NCBI GenBank assembly: GCA_031287575.1
Contig: JAITSV010000053.1
Location: forward strand, 1-64,000
Origin: Desulfovibrio sp.
Lineage (GTDB): Bacteria > Desulfobacterota > Desulfovibrionia > Desulfovibrionales > Desulfovibrionaceae
Direction of reading: 5' to 3'
DNA length: 64,000 nt
Under the pieces are notes generated by a model that saw only the letters and a program-made list of their open reading frames with translations, was not told where the DNA came from and searched no databases. Made by a program: the position numbers and the translations under genes. This document shows positions 1-11,034 of this stretch, piece after piece; positions within the stretch are counted from its first letter, which is position 1; each line of letters begins with the position of its first letter.

Positions 1-36
1 CGCCTTCCCCCGGACCCCCAACCCCCTAACTTTCCA
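1..36. repeat. Fragment of GC-rich spacer repeat at window edge
   Basis: C-rich tract with CCCCCGGACCCC followed by CCCCCTAAC. It resembles the end of the spacer after the sensor kinase near 18971-18995 (CCCCGGACCCC then CCCCCCTAAA). It is cut by the window edge, so only similarity of style can be claimed. Confidence 0.35.
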
Positions 37-42
37 ATTGTA

Positions 43-69
43 AATGAAGCCATACGCCACGGCTTCATT
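43..69. terminator. Hairpin, possible terminator of an upstream gene
   Basis: AATGAAGCC at 43-51 pairs with GGCTTCATT at 61-69 around a 9-nt loop. No long T tract follows. It probably ends a gene lying left of the window. Confidence 0.4.
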
Positions 70-186
70 CCGCCCTGCCGCTCCCCCCCATGCACATCGC
101 CGCCTCGCATTTTCCCCGGCCTTGACGGGTGGTCATGGCCGCCGCATAGTCGCTAAGGACGACAAACCGCACCACGGAGGTGCCCC

Positions 187-741
187 ATGGAAAAGCAGAA
201 GATATCCCTGAGTACCCGGCTGCTCTGCGCGGACGCGGCGGGCGTCGTCGAGGCGCTGGCCGAGGGGCTGAAGGAACGCTGCCTGAAGGTCCAGAAGGGC
301 GACGAGACCATGGTGCTCAGCCCGCCCGAAGCCGTGGACGTGGACGTGGAAGCCAAGGTGCGCGACGGGCGCGGCAAGTTCATGATCGAAATTTCCTGGC
401 GCATCCCCGACGATGAAACCGTGGCCGCCTGCGACGAAGTGGCCAACCTGCCCGGCCGCGACCATCTGGCCCCCCTTGGCTGCGCCGACGTGGAAGAGGT
501 GGGCGACATCGACCTCGACGTGGCCCTGAAAAAGGCCGACAAGCCCGCGAAGGCCAAGGCAAAGGGCCACAAGGACGAGAAACGCGACGGGGACAGGAAA
601 AAGGACAAGCCCGGCAAGGACGCCAAGCCGGAAAAGAAGGACAAGCCGGAAAAAGGCGACAAGTCCGAAAAGTCCGGGAAGGACGGAAAGGACAAGTCCG
701 ACCGCAAGGACAGGAAGAAGGACGAAGGCGCGGGCGACTAG
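187..741 (+). CDS. amphi-Trp domain protein with lysine-rich tail
   Basis: A 184-residue protein. Residues about 5-75 fit the amphi-Trp domain: a helix rich in ALAEGL, the phrase GDETMVLSPPEAV, then alternating acidic and basic strands ending ISWRIP. The domain's function is unknown to me beyond its conserved fold. Residues from about 100 onward are almost only Lys, Asp, Glu, Gly and Pro (KKDKPGK-like units), so the tail should be disordered and strongly charged, perhaps binding nucleic acid or a surface; that is inference. The start is supported by GGAGG at 176-180 with spacing of 6. It is a single gene ending at a strong terminator. Confidence 0.8.
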   Translation: MEKQKISLSTRLLCADAAGVVEALAEGLKERCLKVQKGDETMVLSPPEAVDVDVEAKVRDGRGKFMIEISWRIPDDETVAACDEVANLPGRDHLAPLGCADVEEVGDIDLDVALKKADKPAKAKAKGHKDEKRDGDRKKDKPGKDAKPEKKDKPEKGDKSEKSGKDGKDKSDRKDRKKDEGAGD

Positions 742-765
742 CGCCACGCCTCTGCGCGAATACAC

Positions 766-793
766 AAGGGCAGGCCATGGGCCTGCCCTTTTT
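766..793 (+). terminator. Rho-independent terminator of the amphi-Trp gene
   Basis: AAGGGCAGGCC / GGCCTGCCCTT, 11-bp stem with a 3-nt ATG loop, followed by a T run. It sits 25 bp after the stop codon. Its right end is close to the stop of the convergent AraC gene, so it may serve both sides. Confidence 0.85.
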
Positions 794-803
794 CATGCTG
801 CCG

Positions 804-1754
804 TCACGGCGCGGGGACGAAGGCGCCCCCCGCCCCCTGCCCGCCCGATATGGCCGGTATGGCCGCCTCGCCGCCCGCGCGCAGCCACAGCCGCCGGTAT
901 TCCGTGGCCGTGGTGCCGAACATGGCCTTGAAGTGCCGGTTCAGGTGCGACAGGTCGTAGAACCCGCATTCCAGCATGGCGTCGTAGGTGTCGGCCCCGG
1001 CCTCCAGCAGGTGGCGGGCGTGCTCCACCTTGCAGTTCAGGAAGTACTGGTAGGGCGTCATGCCCGTTTCGTCACGGAACAGCCGGATGAAATGGAACTT
1101 GGACAACCCCGCCTCGCGGCACACGTCGTCCAGCCGCAACGTGGCGCCCATGCCCTCGCGGATCATCTCCATGGACCGCCGCATCGCGCCGCCGTGCCGG
1201 GGCACCGGGGGCGGCTGGCGCTTGGTCCCGTACCCCCCGGCCATGCTGGTGGCCAACCCCGCCGCCAGCAGCAGCCGTTCCGAGGTCAGGGCCTCGTCGC
1301 GGCCCAGCAGCGCGCCGTGCGCCAGCCGCAACACCACCGCCGCCAGCCGGGCGTCGTACACGATGGGCGCATCGAAGCGCACCACATCCGGCTGCCCGGT
1401 AGCCTCGGCGAACAGGGCGGGCGGCACGTAGACCATCACGTAGGCGATGCCGCCGCTGTCGCCCGCGTTGCCATCGTGGGCCTGTTCCGGCGAAAACAGC
1501 ATCACCCCGCTGCGGTGCGAGGCCAGTTGCGCGCCGTTCAGCCGGTACTGCTGGATGCCCCGTTGCGTCACGCCCAGGGCGTATTCCTCGTGGGCGTGCC
1601 GCTTGTAGGCAAAGCGGGTCATGGTGGCGGACAGCACCGTCACCCCCGCCGCGCGGCGGTACACGAACCGCTCGCCGGAAAGGGCGGGGCGACCCACGGT
1701 GCCGACGTCACCGTCGCCGGGTCGAATCCTGTCGTCCGTGCTCACGCGTCCCAT
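804..1754 (-). CDS. AraC family transcriptional regulator
   Basis: A 316-residue protein. The N-terminal part (about 30-180) is an AraC-type cupin sensing domain, with HAHEEYALG and a GVMLFSPEQAHDG segment. The C-terminal part (about 205-300) is the two-helix-turn-helix AraC DNA-binding domain, with DDVCREAGLSKFHFIRLFR and the family signature GFYDLSHLNRHFKAMFG. The start at 1754 gives MGRVSTDD and has GGTGAG just upstream; the frame is open much further upstream, but that part overlaps the exporter gene. It lies 35 bp behind a LysE-type exporter on the same strand, an arrangement common for regulators that control export of an amino-acid-like effector. The effector is not identifiable. Confidence 0.88.
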   Translation of the reverse strand: MGRVSTDDRIRPGDGDVGTVGRPALSGERFVYRRAAGVTVLSATMTRFAYKRHAHEEYALGVTQRGIQQYRLNGAQLASHRSGVMLFSPEQAHDGNAGDSGGIAYVMVYVPPALFAEATGQPDVVRFDAPIVYDARLAAVVLRLAHGALLGRDEALTSERLLLAAGLATSMAGGYGTKRQPPPVPRHGGAMRRSMEMIREGMGATLRLDDVCREAGLSKFHFIRLFRDETGMTPYQYFLNCKVEHARHLLEAGADTYDAMLECGFYDLSHLNRHFKAMFGTTATEYRRLWLRAGGEAAIPAISGGQGAGGAFVPAP

Positions 1755-1789
1755 CCGCTCACCACGCCAGTTGCCGAAATCTCGTTCCG

Positions 1790-2446
1790 TTACCGCGCCA
1801 GAACCTGCTGCACGCCGGACATGGCCACCGCGCAGTACACCAGAAACAGGGCCATCAGCACGTTGACCATCCGCCGATACGCCGACAGGAACCGGCGCAG
1901 CAACGCGCCAAACCCCACCCACGCGGCAAAGGCCGCCCAGCCTATCACCGAAACCGCCGCCACCCCGGCAGCCACGCCCCCGCGCGAACCCTGCGCCAGC
2001 GCCACGAAGCTGGGCATCACCGTCAGGGTGAACATGACCACCTTGGGGTTCACGAACTGCATCAGGAACCCGGTGACGAACAGCGCCCGGTCGGAACGCG
2101 GGGCAGGGCCGCCGTCGGGGACCGTGCCGCCGCCCGAGCCGCCAGCCGGGGCATCCTCCGCGTCCTGCCCCACGTCCATGCAGTACACCTTCCACGCAAG
2201 GTACAACATGTACGCGCCGCCCACCAGTTGCAGCACCGGCCGGGCAGGCGGCAGCAGTTCGGCCAGCAGGCTGTTCAGCGCGGCGGATGCCGCCAGCATC
2301 AGGGCAAAGGCCGCCGCCGCCCCGGTGGAAAACACCAGCGCCCGGCGGGTGCCCTCGCCCTGGGCAATGGACAGGATGACGATGTTGGTGGGCCCCGGCG
2401 TAAAGGTGACCACCACGCAATACAACAACAGCGAAAGCAGGCTCAT
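1790..2446 (-). CDS. LysE/RhtB family amino-acid exporter
   Basis: A 218-residue inner-membrane protein with about six hydrophobic segments. The family landmark FTPGPTN occurs at about residue 15, and a second conserved patch QFVNPKVVMF occurs in the middle. A soluble Gly/Asp-rich loop (about 100-125) separates the halves. Family members export basic or small neutral amino acids and their analogues by proton exchange. The start at 2446 is preceded by GGGAG at a good distance. It is first in a two-gene leftward unit with the AraC regulator, which is its probable controller. Substrate cannot be told from sequence. Confidence 0.9.
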   Translation of the reverse strand: MSLLSLLLYCVVVTFTPGPTNIVILSIAQGEGTRRALVFSTGAAAAFALMLAASAALNSLLAELLPPARPVLQLVGGAYMLYLAWKVYCMDVGQDAEDAPAGGSGGGTVPDGGPAPRSDRALFVTGFLMQFVNPKVVMFTLTVMPSFVALAQGSRGGVAAGVAAVSVIGWAAFAAWVGFGALLRRFLSAYRRMVNVLMALFLVYCAVAMSGVQQVLAR

Positions 2447-2940
2447 GGCGAAACTCCCGGCACAGGCCGATACAGGTTGGATGCCCGATGCCCGGCATGC
2501 GCCCGCGCTCCCCGATGTGCGTCGCGGGTGTTCGGCGTGCGCCCGATGTGCGTCTGGCGCAGGTCCGCCACAGGCTTGGTGGGCATGTCGGCATCCTGCC
2601 CGCTGCATGCCCCATGCGCACCGCGCGCGCATAGGACGATATTGCGGTGGCCACGTGCTGCCGAGGAAAGGTCCGGAGGAAGGCGGGCCATCCGCTCCGC
2701 CCGGACCGCCCAGCCCACGTTGACAACCCCGCCACCCTGCCCTACGTCGGGGGCAAGGCCCCCCGTGCCGCACGTGGCGCCCGCGCATTCCGCCCCCGTT
2801 CGCAACCCGCCCCCGGCCCTGTCGGGCGCACCCCCCAGCCCAGGCCCCACGCCCCCGAAGATTCCAGCCTGCCCGGCACGTCCGACATCGCGGACACGCC
2901 AGGGCAGGACACCGCCCCCGCCGCGTCATCGCCCGGCGGC

Positions 2941-5900
2941 ATGGCCGCCACGCCGCGCGCCCCCTCGGCCTTCGACGCGGACAACCCCGTACGCGACTAC
3001 ATCACCGCGCTGCTGGGCTCGCCCTTCGGGCGGCAGGTCACCCATCACCGCGCCCTGCCCGCGCGCGAGGCTGCCCACGCCCCCAACCGCCGCCCGTGGC
3101 CCAAGGCCGTCCGCGACATCCTTGCCCGCAACGGTATCGGCGACCTGTACACCCACCAAGCCCGCGCCACCGACCTGATCCGCGCCGGGCGCCATGTCGT
3201 CGTCGCCACGCCCACGGCCAGCGGCAAGACCTATGTGTACAACCTGCCGGTATTGGAACGCTTTCTGTCCGACCCGGACGCCCGCGCCCTGTACCTGTTC
3301 CCGCTGAAGGCCCTGGCTCAGGACCAGCTTTCCACCTTCACCGGCCTTACCGCCGCCTGGCCCGAGGACGCCCGCCCCCGCGCCGCCATCTACGACGGAG
3401 ACACCACCGACCATTTCCGCCGCAAGATCCGCCAGAATCCGCCCACCGTGCTGCTGACCAACCCGGAAATGCTGCACCTGGCCATCCTGCCGCACCACCA
3501 GCAGTGGACCAGCCTGCTGGCCTCCCTCGCCTTCATCGTGGTGGACGAGGTGCATACCTACCGGGGCGTGCTGGGCGCGCACATGGCCCAGGTGTTCCGC
3601 CGCCTGCTGCGCGTGTGCGCCCGCTACGGCGCGCACCCCACCTTCGTGTTCTGCTCCGCCACCGTGGGCAACCCCGGCGAACTGGCCGCCAACCTCACGG
3701 GGTTGGGGGGGACTTTTGGGGAAGAAGACACTGCGGGGGAAGGGACCTTTTGCAAAAGGTCCCCTTCCCCCGCGCCCCCATCCCCCAAAACCTTTCAACA
3801 GGGTTCCTACCCCACAAAATGGGGTCAAGGGGACGCGGTCCCCTTGCGGGGCGCGGGGCAGAGCCCCGCATCTTCCATCCAGGTCATCACCGAAAGCGGC
3901 GCACCGCAGGGCTTGCGGCACTTCGTGTTCGTGAACCCGGACGACAGCCCGTCCACGGCGGCCATCCAGTTGCTGCGCGCGGCGCTGGCGCGCGGCCTGC
4001 GCACCATCGTGTACTGCCAGTCGCGGCGCATGACGGAGTTGATCAGCATGTGGGCGGCGGAAAAGGCCGGGCCGTACCGCGACCGCATCAGCGCCTACCG
4101 CGCCGGTTTTTTGCCGGAAGAACGGCGCGACATCGAGGCGCGCATGTCCGGGGGCGATTTGCTGGCGGTCATTTCCACCAGCGCGCTGGAACTGGGCATC
4201 GACATCGGCGGGCTGGACCTGTGCATCCTGGTGGGCTACCCCGGCACGGTCATGTCCACCCTGCAACGCGGGGGCCGGGTGGGCCGCGCGCAACAGGAAT
4301 CGGCGGTGATCCTGATCGCCGGGGAAGACGCGCTGGACCAGTACTTCGTGCGGCACCCCAACGAATTCTTCGACCGGCCCGCCGAGCACGCCGTGGTCAA
4401 CCCGGACAACCCGGTCATCGCCAAGCGGCACATCGAATGCGCCGCCGCCGAACTACCCCTTCCTGCTGACGAGCCGTGGCTGGCCGCGCCGGGCGCCGCC
4501 ACCGCGCTGGCGGAACTGGAGGCCGAAGGGCTGGTGCTGCGCAGTGCCGACGGCACCACCCTGCTGGCCGCGCGCAAGCGGCCCCACCGTCACGTGGACC
4601 TGCGCGGCAGCGGCAACACCTTCACCATCGAGGACGGCGACGGCACCATCATCGGCAGCGTGGACGGCCACCGCGCCTACCGCGAAACCCACCCCGGCGC
4701 GGTGTACCTGCACCGGGGCCGCAGTTGGGTGATCACCCGGCTGGACCCCGGCGCGCAGAAGGTGGTGGCGGAGCAGGCCCGCGTGTCGTGGTTCACCCGC
4801 GTGCGCGCCAACAAGACCACGGAAATTCTCGATATCCACGACCAGTGCGTGGCCTGCGGCACCCGCGTGTTTCTGGGCAAGCTGCGGGTGACGGAAACCA
4901 TCACCGGCTACGAGAAGCGCAGCGTGTCCGGCCAGCGGTTGCTGTCCGTGGTGCCGCTGGACGCGCCGCCGTTCATCTTCGAAACCGAGGGGTTGTGGTT
5001 CGAGATTCCCGACGCCGCGCGCATCGCCACCGAGAACGAACTGCTGCACTTCATGGGCGCCATCCACGCGCTGGAGCACGCCGCCATCGGCATCCTGCCG
5101 CTGCTGGTCATGACCGACCGCAACGACCTGGGCGGCATCTCCACCCCCATGCACGCCCAGGTGGGCCGCCCCGCCGTGTTCATCTACGACGGCCTGCCCG
5201 GCGGGGCCGGGCTGACCCGCGCCGCCTTTGCCGACGCCGATGGGCTGTTCCGGGCCACCCGCGCCGCCATTGCCGAATGCCCGTGCGAAACCGGCTGCCC
5301 CTCGTGCGTGCATTCGCCCAAGTGCGGCTCCGGCAACCGGCCCATCGACAAGTCAGGCGCGCTGTTCCTGATCGACCGCATGGCCAGCGGCACGCCGGAA
5401 TCCGACCCGGTGCAGCCCGGGCTGGAGCAGGGGGGGACAACGGACCGGGGGATTTTTATTTCTGGAGAAGGGGTGGGTGATAAGAGCCGGGGCGCTGCCC
5501 CGGACCCCGCCGGGGGACTATCAGTCCCCCGAACCCCCTTTCTGCGTCCGGTCGATGACGCCCGAAGCGGGCATCATCACCCGGACGAGACAGCGCGTCA
5601 CGATTTTCAGTATATGGAAGAAGGGGGCACGCGATACCGTCCGATGCCTACCGGACACACCGGAACCGAGGCCTCTGCGACCAGCGGGCCGGTTTCGGAT
5701 CAGCGCCCGACACAAGAGCACGCCACGGCACTCGCCTCCAAGGAGCATGGCATGACCCCGGACAATACCTCGGACATCCGCGACGCCGGACCGCTTTTCG
5801 CGTCACCGGCGGCAGGCAAGACGGACGGCAGGATCGTCGCCCCCGTGGGCCGCTACATGGTGCTGGACGTGGAAACCCGCCGCGCCGCGGCGGACGTGGG

Positions 5901-6378
5901 CGGCTGGAACCGGGCCGACCGCATGGGCGTGAGCGTGGCCGTGCTGTACGACGCCGCCGACGATTCCTACACCCCCTACGAGCAGGACGCCGTGCCCGAA
6001 ATGCTCGACCGCCTGCGCGCGGCGGACCTGGTGGTGGGCTTCAACATCTCGCGCTTCGACTACGCGGTGCTCTCGCCCTTCGCCCCCTATGACCTGCACA
6101 CCCTGCCCACCCTGGACATGCTGACCAAGGTCAAGGACCGCCTGTCCTACCGCATCTCGCTGGACAACCTGGCCCAGGCCACCTTCGGCACGCCCAAGTC
6201 GGCGGACGGCCTGCAAGCCCTGCAATGGTGGAAGGAACAGCGCCTCGACCTCATCACCGCATACTGCCGCAAGGACGTGGAAATCACCCGCGCCCTGTTC
6301 CTGCATGGCCGCGAAAAGGGCTACCTGCTGTTCACCAACAAGGCCGGGCAGGCCGTGCGGGTGCCCGTCGCGTGGTAG
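2941..6378 (+). CDS. DEAD/DEAH helicase with DUF1998, fused in frame to RNase H-like exonuclease
   Basis: An MrfA-like superfamily 2 helicase. Walker A TPTASGKTY is at about residue 90, DEVH at about 201, and motif III SAT at about 239. Lobe 2 carries ISTSALELGIDIGGLD and QRGGRVGRAQ. The DUF1998 part has CVACG near 636 and a CxxxCPSC...C cluster near 781-793. About 59 residues after motif III (near 255-313) are encoded by a GC-rich hairpin repeat, and a second repeat forms the linker near 820-930. Residues from 938 are a YprB-like 3'-5' exonuclease (DVET, FNISRFDY, YCRKDVE). The start is uncertain: ATG 2941 lacks a good Shine-Dalgarno sequence, and the only earlier in-frame option is GTG 2647. 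Such helicases are linked to DNA repair; that role here is inferred. Confidence 0.8.
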   Translation: MAATPRAPSAFDADNPVRDYITALLGSPFGRQVTHHRALPAREAAHAPNRRPWPKAVRDILARNGIGDLYTHQARATDLIRAGRHVVVATPTASGKTYVYNLPVLERFLSDPDARALYLFPLKALAQDQLSTFTGLTAAWPEDARPRAAIYDGDTTDHFRRKIRQNPPTVLLTNPEMLHLAILPHHQQWTSLLASLAFIVVDEVHTYRGVLGAHMAQVFRRLLRVCARYGAHPTFVFCSATVGNPGELAANLTGLGGTFGEEDTAGEGTFCKRSPSPAPPSPKTFQQGSYPTKWGQGDAVPLRGAGQSPASSIQVITESGAPQGLRHFVFVNPDDSPSTAAIQLLRAALARGLRTIVYCQSRRMTELISMWAAEKAGPYRDRISAYRAGFLPEERRDIEARMSGGDLLAVISTSALELGIDIGGLDLCILVGYPGTVMSTLQRGGRVGRAQQESAVILIAGEDALDQYFVRHPNEFFDRPAEHAVVNPDNPVIAKRHIECAAAELPLPADEPWLAAPGAATALAELEAEGLVLRSADGTTLLAARKRPHRHVDLRGSGNTFTIEDGDGTIIGSVDGHRAYRETHPGAVYLHRGRSWVITRLDPGAQKVVAEQARVSWFTRVRANKTTEILDIHDQCVACGTRVFLGKLRVTETITGYEKRSVSGQRLLSVVPLDAPPFIFETEGLWFEIPDAARIATENELLHFMGAIHALEHAAIGILPLLVMTDRNDLGGISTPMHAQVGRPAVFIYDGLPGGAGLTRAAFADADGLFRATRAAIAECPCETGCPSCVHSPKCGSGNRPIDKSGALFLIDRMASGTPESDPVQPGLEQGGTTDRGIFISGEGVGDKSRGAAPDPAGGLSVPRTPFLRPVDDARSGHHHPDETARHDFQYMEEGGTRYRPMPTGHTGTEASATSGPVSDQRPTQEHATALASKEHGMTPDNTSDIRDAGPLFASPAAGKTDGRIVAPVGRYMVLDVETRRAAADVGGWNRADRMGVSVAVLYDAADDSYTPYEQDAVPEMLDRLRAADLVVGFNISRFDYAVLSPFAPYDLHTLPTLDMLTKVKDRLSYRISLDNLAQATFGTPKSADGLQALQWWKEQRLDLITAYCRKDVEITRALFLHGREKGYLLFTNKAGQAVRVPVAW
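3703..3879. repeat. GC-rich hairpin repeat inserted in frame in the helicase
   Basis: About 177 bp, a multiple of three, between codons for NLTG and SSIQVITE. It contains three inverted repeats: GCGGGGGAAGGG-ACCTTTT / AAAAGGTCCCCTTCCCCCGC at 3733-3772 (one extra C), AAGGGGAC / GTCCCCTT near 3832-3850, and GCGGGGC / GCCCCGC near 3856-3872. Similar spacers occur between genes at 5450 and 18941. Inside the helicase it adds a loop between the two RecA lobes. Exact borders are estimated from where the protein stops matching the helicase pattern. Confidence 0.75.
5450..5545. repeat. GC-rich hairpin repeat between helicase and exonuclease parts
   Basis: It contains GGGGC / GCCCC near 5489-5502 and GGGGGACT / AGTCCCCC at 5512-5530, followed by CGAACCCCC. 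The style matches the copy inside the helicase and the spacer after the sensor kinase. No stop codon falls in the helicase frame here, so the repeat joins two coding parts that look as if they were once separate genes. Confidence 0.65.
5752..6378 (+). CDS. RNase H-like 3'-5' exonuclease, probable internal start
   Basis: The same frame as the helicase, but ATG 5752 has its own AAGGAG at 5740-5745 with 6-nt spacing, so a separate 208-residue protein is likely made. The protein shows exonuclease motif I (VLDVETR), motif II (VVGFNISRFDY) and motif III (YCRKDVEITRALF). These are the acidic residues that hold two metal ions in DnaQ/YprB-like nucleases. The segment before this start is repeat-derived and low in recognisable structure, which favours independent translation. 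Which form dominates, fusion or separate, cannot be decided from sequence. Confidence 0.65.
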   Translation: MTPDNTSDIRDAGPLFASPAAGKTDGRIVAPVGRYMVLDVETRRAAADVGGWNRADRMGVSVAVLYDAADDSYTPYEQDAVPEMLDRLRAADLVVGFNISRFDYAVLSPFAPYDLHTLPTLDMLTKVKDRLSYRISLDNLAQATFGTPKSADGLQALQWWKEQRLDLITAYCRKDVEITRALFLHGREKGYLLFTNKAGQAVRVPVAW

Positions 6379-6730
6379 GCCGGGCGGCAGCGGCAGAGGG
6401 GCCGATCAACGGTACGCCCCGCCCCCACCGCGTGAGCGCCCACCCCTTTCACGCCTTGCCCCTTCCCACGCCCGCGCCCCCGTGCTAGGGTGGAAATTCC
6501 CGGAGTCCCGTGCACCGTCGAGTAGCGGGCGTAGCGAAACGTTATACTTGTCCGCCATGTCCCCGATGCCCCATGACATATGCACGGCCCGTTCCGGCCC
6601 GCGCCGCGCCATCCGCTTCGGACGCACGGCAGTCGGCCGCGTGGCGCGCCATCGGACATGGCCGCACCCGTAACCCCAGACACACTTCCGCCCCAAAGGC
6701 TGCCCGCCAACCGCCCAACAGGAGGCATGC
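6379..6730. other. 352-bp intergenic region upstream of D-lactate dehydrogenase
   Basis: No gene is supported. A TATACT hexamer at 6543-6548 could be a -10 box for the dehydrogenase about 180 bp downstream, but no matching -35 box is visible. The rest is GC-rich without clear repeats. Confidence 0.4.
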
Positions 6731-9559
<2,829 letters not shown>

Positions 9560-9598
9560 GGCCGGGGCGCGCTACGCCCTCACGGGCATGAACGAAAC

Positions 9599-9634
9599 GA
9601 CCGGGAGTGGCCAAAAGGCCGCTCCCGGTCTTGT
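9599..9634 (+). terminator. Terminator after D-lactate dehydrogenase
   Basis: GACCGGGAG-t-GGCC, AAAA loop, GGCC-g-CTCCCGGTC, then TTGT. The long stem has a single mismatch. It lies 40 bp after the stop. Confidence 0.75.
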
Positions 9635-9699
9635 CATGTGCGCACATGCGAAAAGGACAAGGCGGATGGGCAGGGTGAGCATGCGCGGACGGCGCGCCC

Positions 9700-11034
9700 C
9701 TACCATAAATAGGGTTCGGCCTCGCGCCACTGGAAGATGAACGGATCGCTCGGCGGCGGAATGAGCCGGACCGCGTCCGCCGTGAACACCCAGCCGGGGT
9801 TCAGCGACCCGGCGAACACGTCGCGCGGGGCAAGGCGGGCCAGCTTGGCGGGCAGTTTTTCGCGGGTCAGATGGCCATACACCTCCACCCACTGGCCGTC
9901 GCGCAGCCCGGCCAGCACACCGCGCGACGCGGGCACCGGCTGCGTGGGGGCCGCGCCGGGTGCGGGGGCAAAATCGACCGGGGCGGCCTGCCCCGCCGGG
10001 GCCGGGCTGGCCGGGCCGGATTTCGATTGCCGCACGGGGTTGGGCTGCACGGCGTGCGCCGCCCCCGATGAGCCAGAACCGGATGGGCCAGAACCGGAGG
10101 AGACAGCCGCGCCGTCCGCCGGGCGCTTTCCGGCGGGTTCCTGCACGCCGGGGCGCACCGCAAAACCGCCCGCCGTGGCATCGGCCAGGCAGCAGTACAG
10201 GTTCACCCGGAACACGGCCACCGCGCCCTGGGCATCCAGGGTGGGGTGGCGGGTCACCGCGCCCCGGAACACGTAACGCCCGGCCAGTTCATCAGGCCTG
10301 TCGCGCCGCTCCAGCAGGAACAGTTCCGCCAGGTTGATGCGCACGTACTCCTTGTCCGCATACGTGGCACGGGGACCAAGCTCGTCGTCCCCACCATCGG
10401 GGAGCGCGTCGTCGAACGGACCGGGGCGGGAGCCGGGCTTGCCGGAGGCCTCCCAGCCATCGGACGGCCCGGCAAAGGCGTCCGGATCGTCATAGCGGGC
10501 ATCGGGTCGCGCACCGGACTGCATGTCCGGCCCCACGGCGGTTCCCGGAGGCACGGACCGGGCCGGAACTGCCTGACGGGGCGGACTCGCGGATACCGCC
10601 GACTCCGCCGCCCCGCCGCCAATCCTGCCCGTCACCACGCCAGGCGAAGCCGTCATCATGCCAGGCGAAGCCGTCACCCCGCCAGACATGGTTGCGCCCG
10701 CCCCCCACCAGTCCACGGTGGCGGTCAGGCTCACTCCCAGCAGCAGCCCCAGCAGCACCGCCCGGCGCAACGGCACGGGCCGCGCGACGGCCCCTGCCCC
10801 CGAAGTCGTTGGGGATGCCGCGCCCGTCATGCCGCGCAGCAGCACCGTCGTGCCCAGCACCGCCAGCGCCGCGCCGGTCAGCAGGGTCAGCCACAGAAAA
10901 CGCGGGTTCAGAAACATGGAATACGTTCCCGACCATCCCAGCCAGGCAATGACCAGCGCCATGCCCCACAGCAGGGCCACGTCGGCAAGGACGATGGCGG
11001 GGGGCAGGCGGAATGCGGTACGGGCGGCGCTCAT
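9700..11034 (-). CDS. DUF1980/TIGR03943-like permease partner protein
   Basis: A 444-residue protein that starts inside the stop of the permease gene (ATGA, 11031-11034), so it is probably translationally coupled. Two or three hydrophobic segments lie in the first 125 residues (VALLWGMALVIAWLGW; FLWLTLLTGAALAVLG; AVLLGLLLGV). A long Gly/Ser/Pro/Asp-rich stretch follows. The C-terminal part carries DKEYVRINLAEL, GRYVFRGAV, FRVNLYCCLADATA and GQWVEVYGHL, which fit the conserved soluble domain of the B. subtilis YcgQ type. That family is encoded beside UPF0718 permeases and has been tied to metal, notably zinc, homeostasis. It is longer than usual because of low-complexity insertions. Confidence 0.78.
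   Translation of the reverse strand: MSAARTAFRLPPAIVLADVALLWGMALVIAWLGWSGTYSMFLNPRFLWLTLLTGAALAVLGTTVLLRGMTGAASPTTSGAGAVARPVPLRRAVLLGLLLGVSLTATVDWWGAGATMSGGVTASPGMMTASPGVVTGRIGGGAAESAVSASPPRQAVPARSVPPGTAVGPDMQSGARPDARYDDPDAFAGPSDGWEASGKPGSRPGPFDDALPDGGDDELGPRATYADKEYVRINLAELFLLERRDRPDELAGRYVFRGAVTRHPTLDAQGAVAVFRVNLYCCLADATAGGFAVRPGVQEPAGKRPADGAAVSSGSGPSGSGSSGAAHAVQPNPVRQSKSGPASPAPAGQAAPVDFAPAPGAAPTQPVPASRGVLAGLRDGQWVEVYGHLTREKLPAKLARLAPRDVFAGSLNPGWVFTADAVRLIPPPSDPFIFQWREAEPYLW

Noticed and set aside
1715..1735. TCGAATCC resembling a tRNA T-arm
   Set aside because: It lies inside the AraC coding sequence, and no acceptor or anticodon arms can be folded around it.
2647..2940. N-terminal extension of the helicase from GTG 2647
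   Set aside because: The extra 98 residues are Pro/Arg/Ala-rich without pattern and run through the probable promoter region of the divergent LysE gene.
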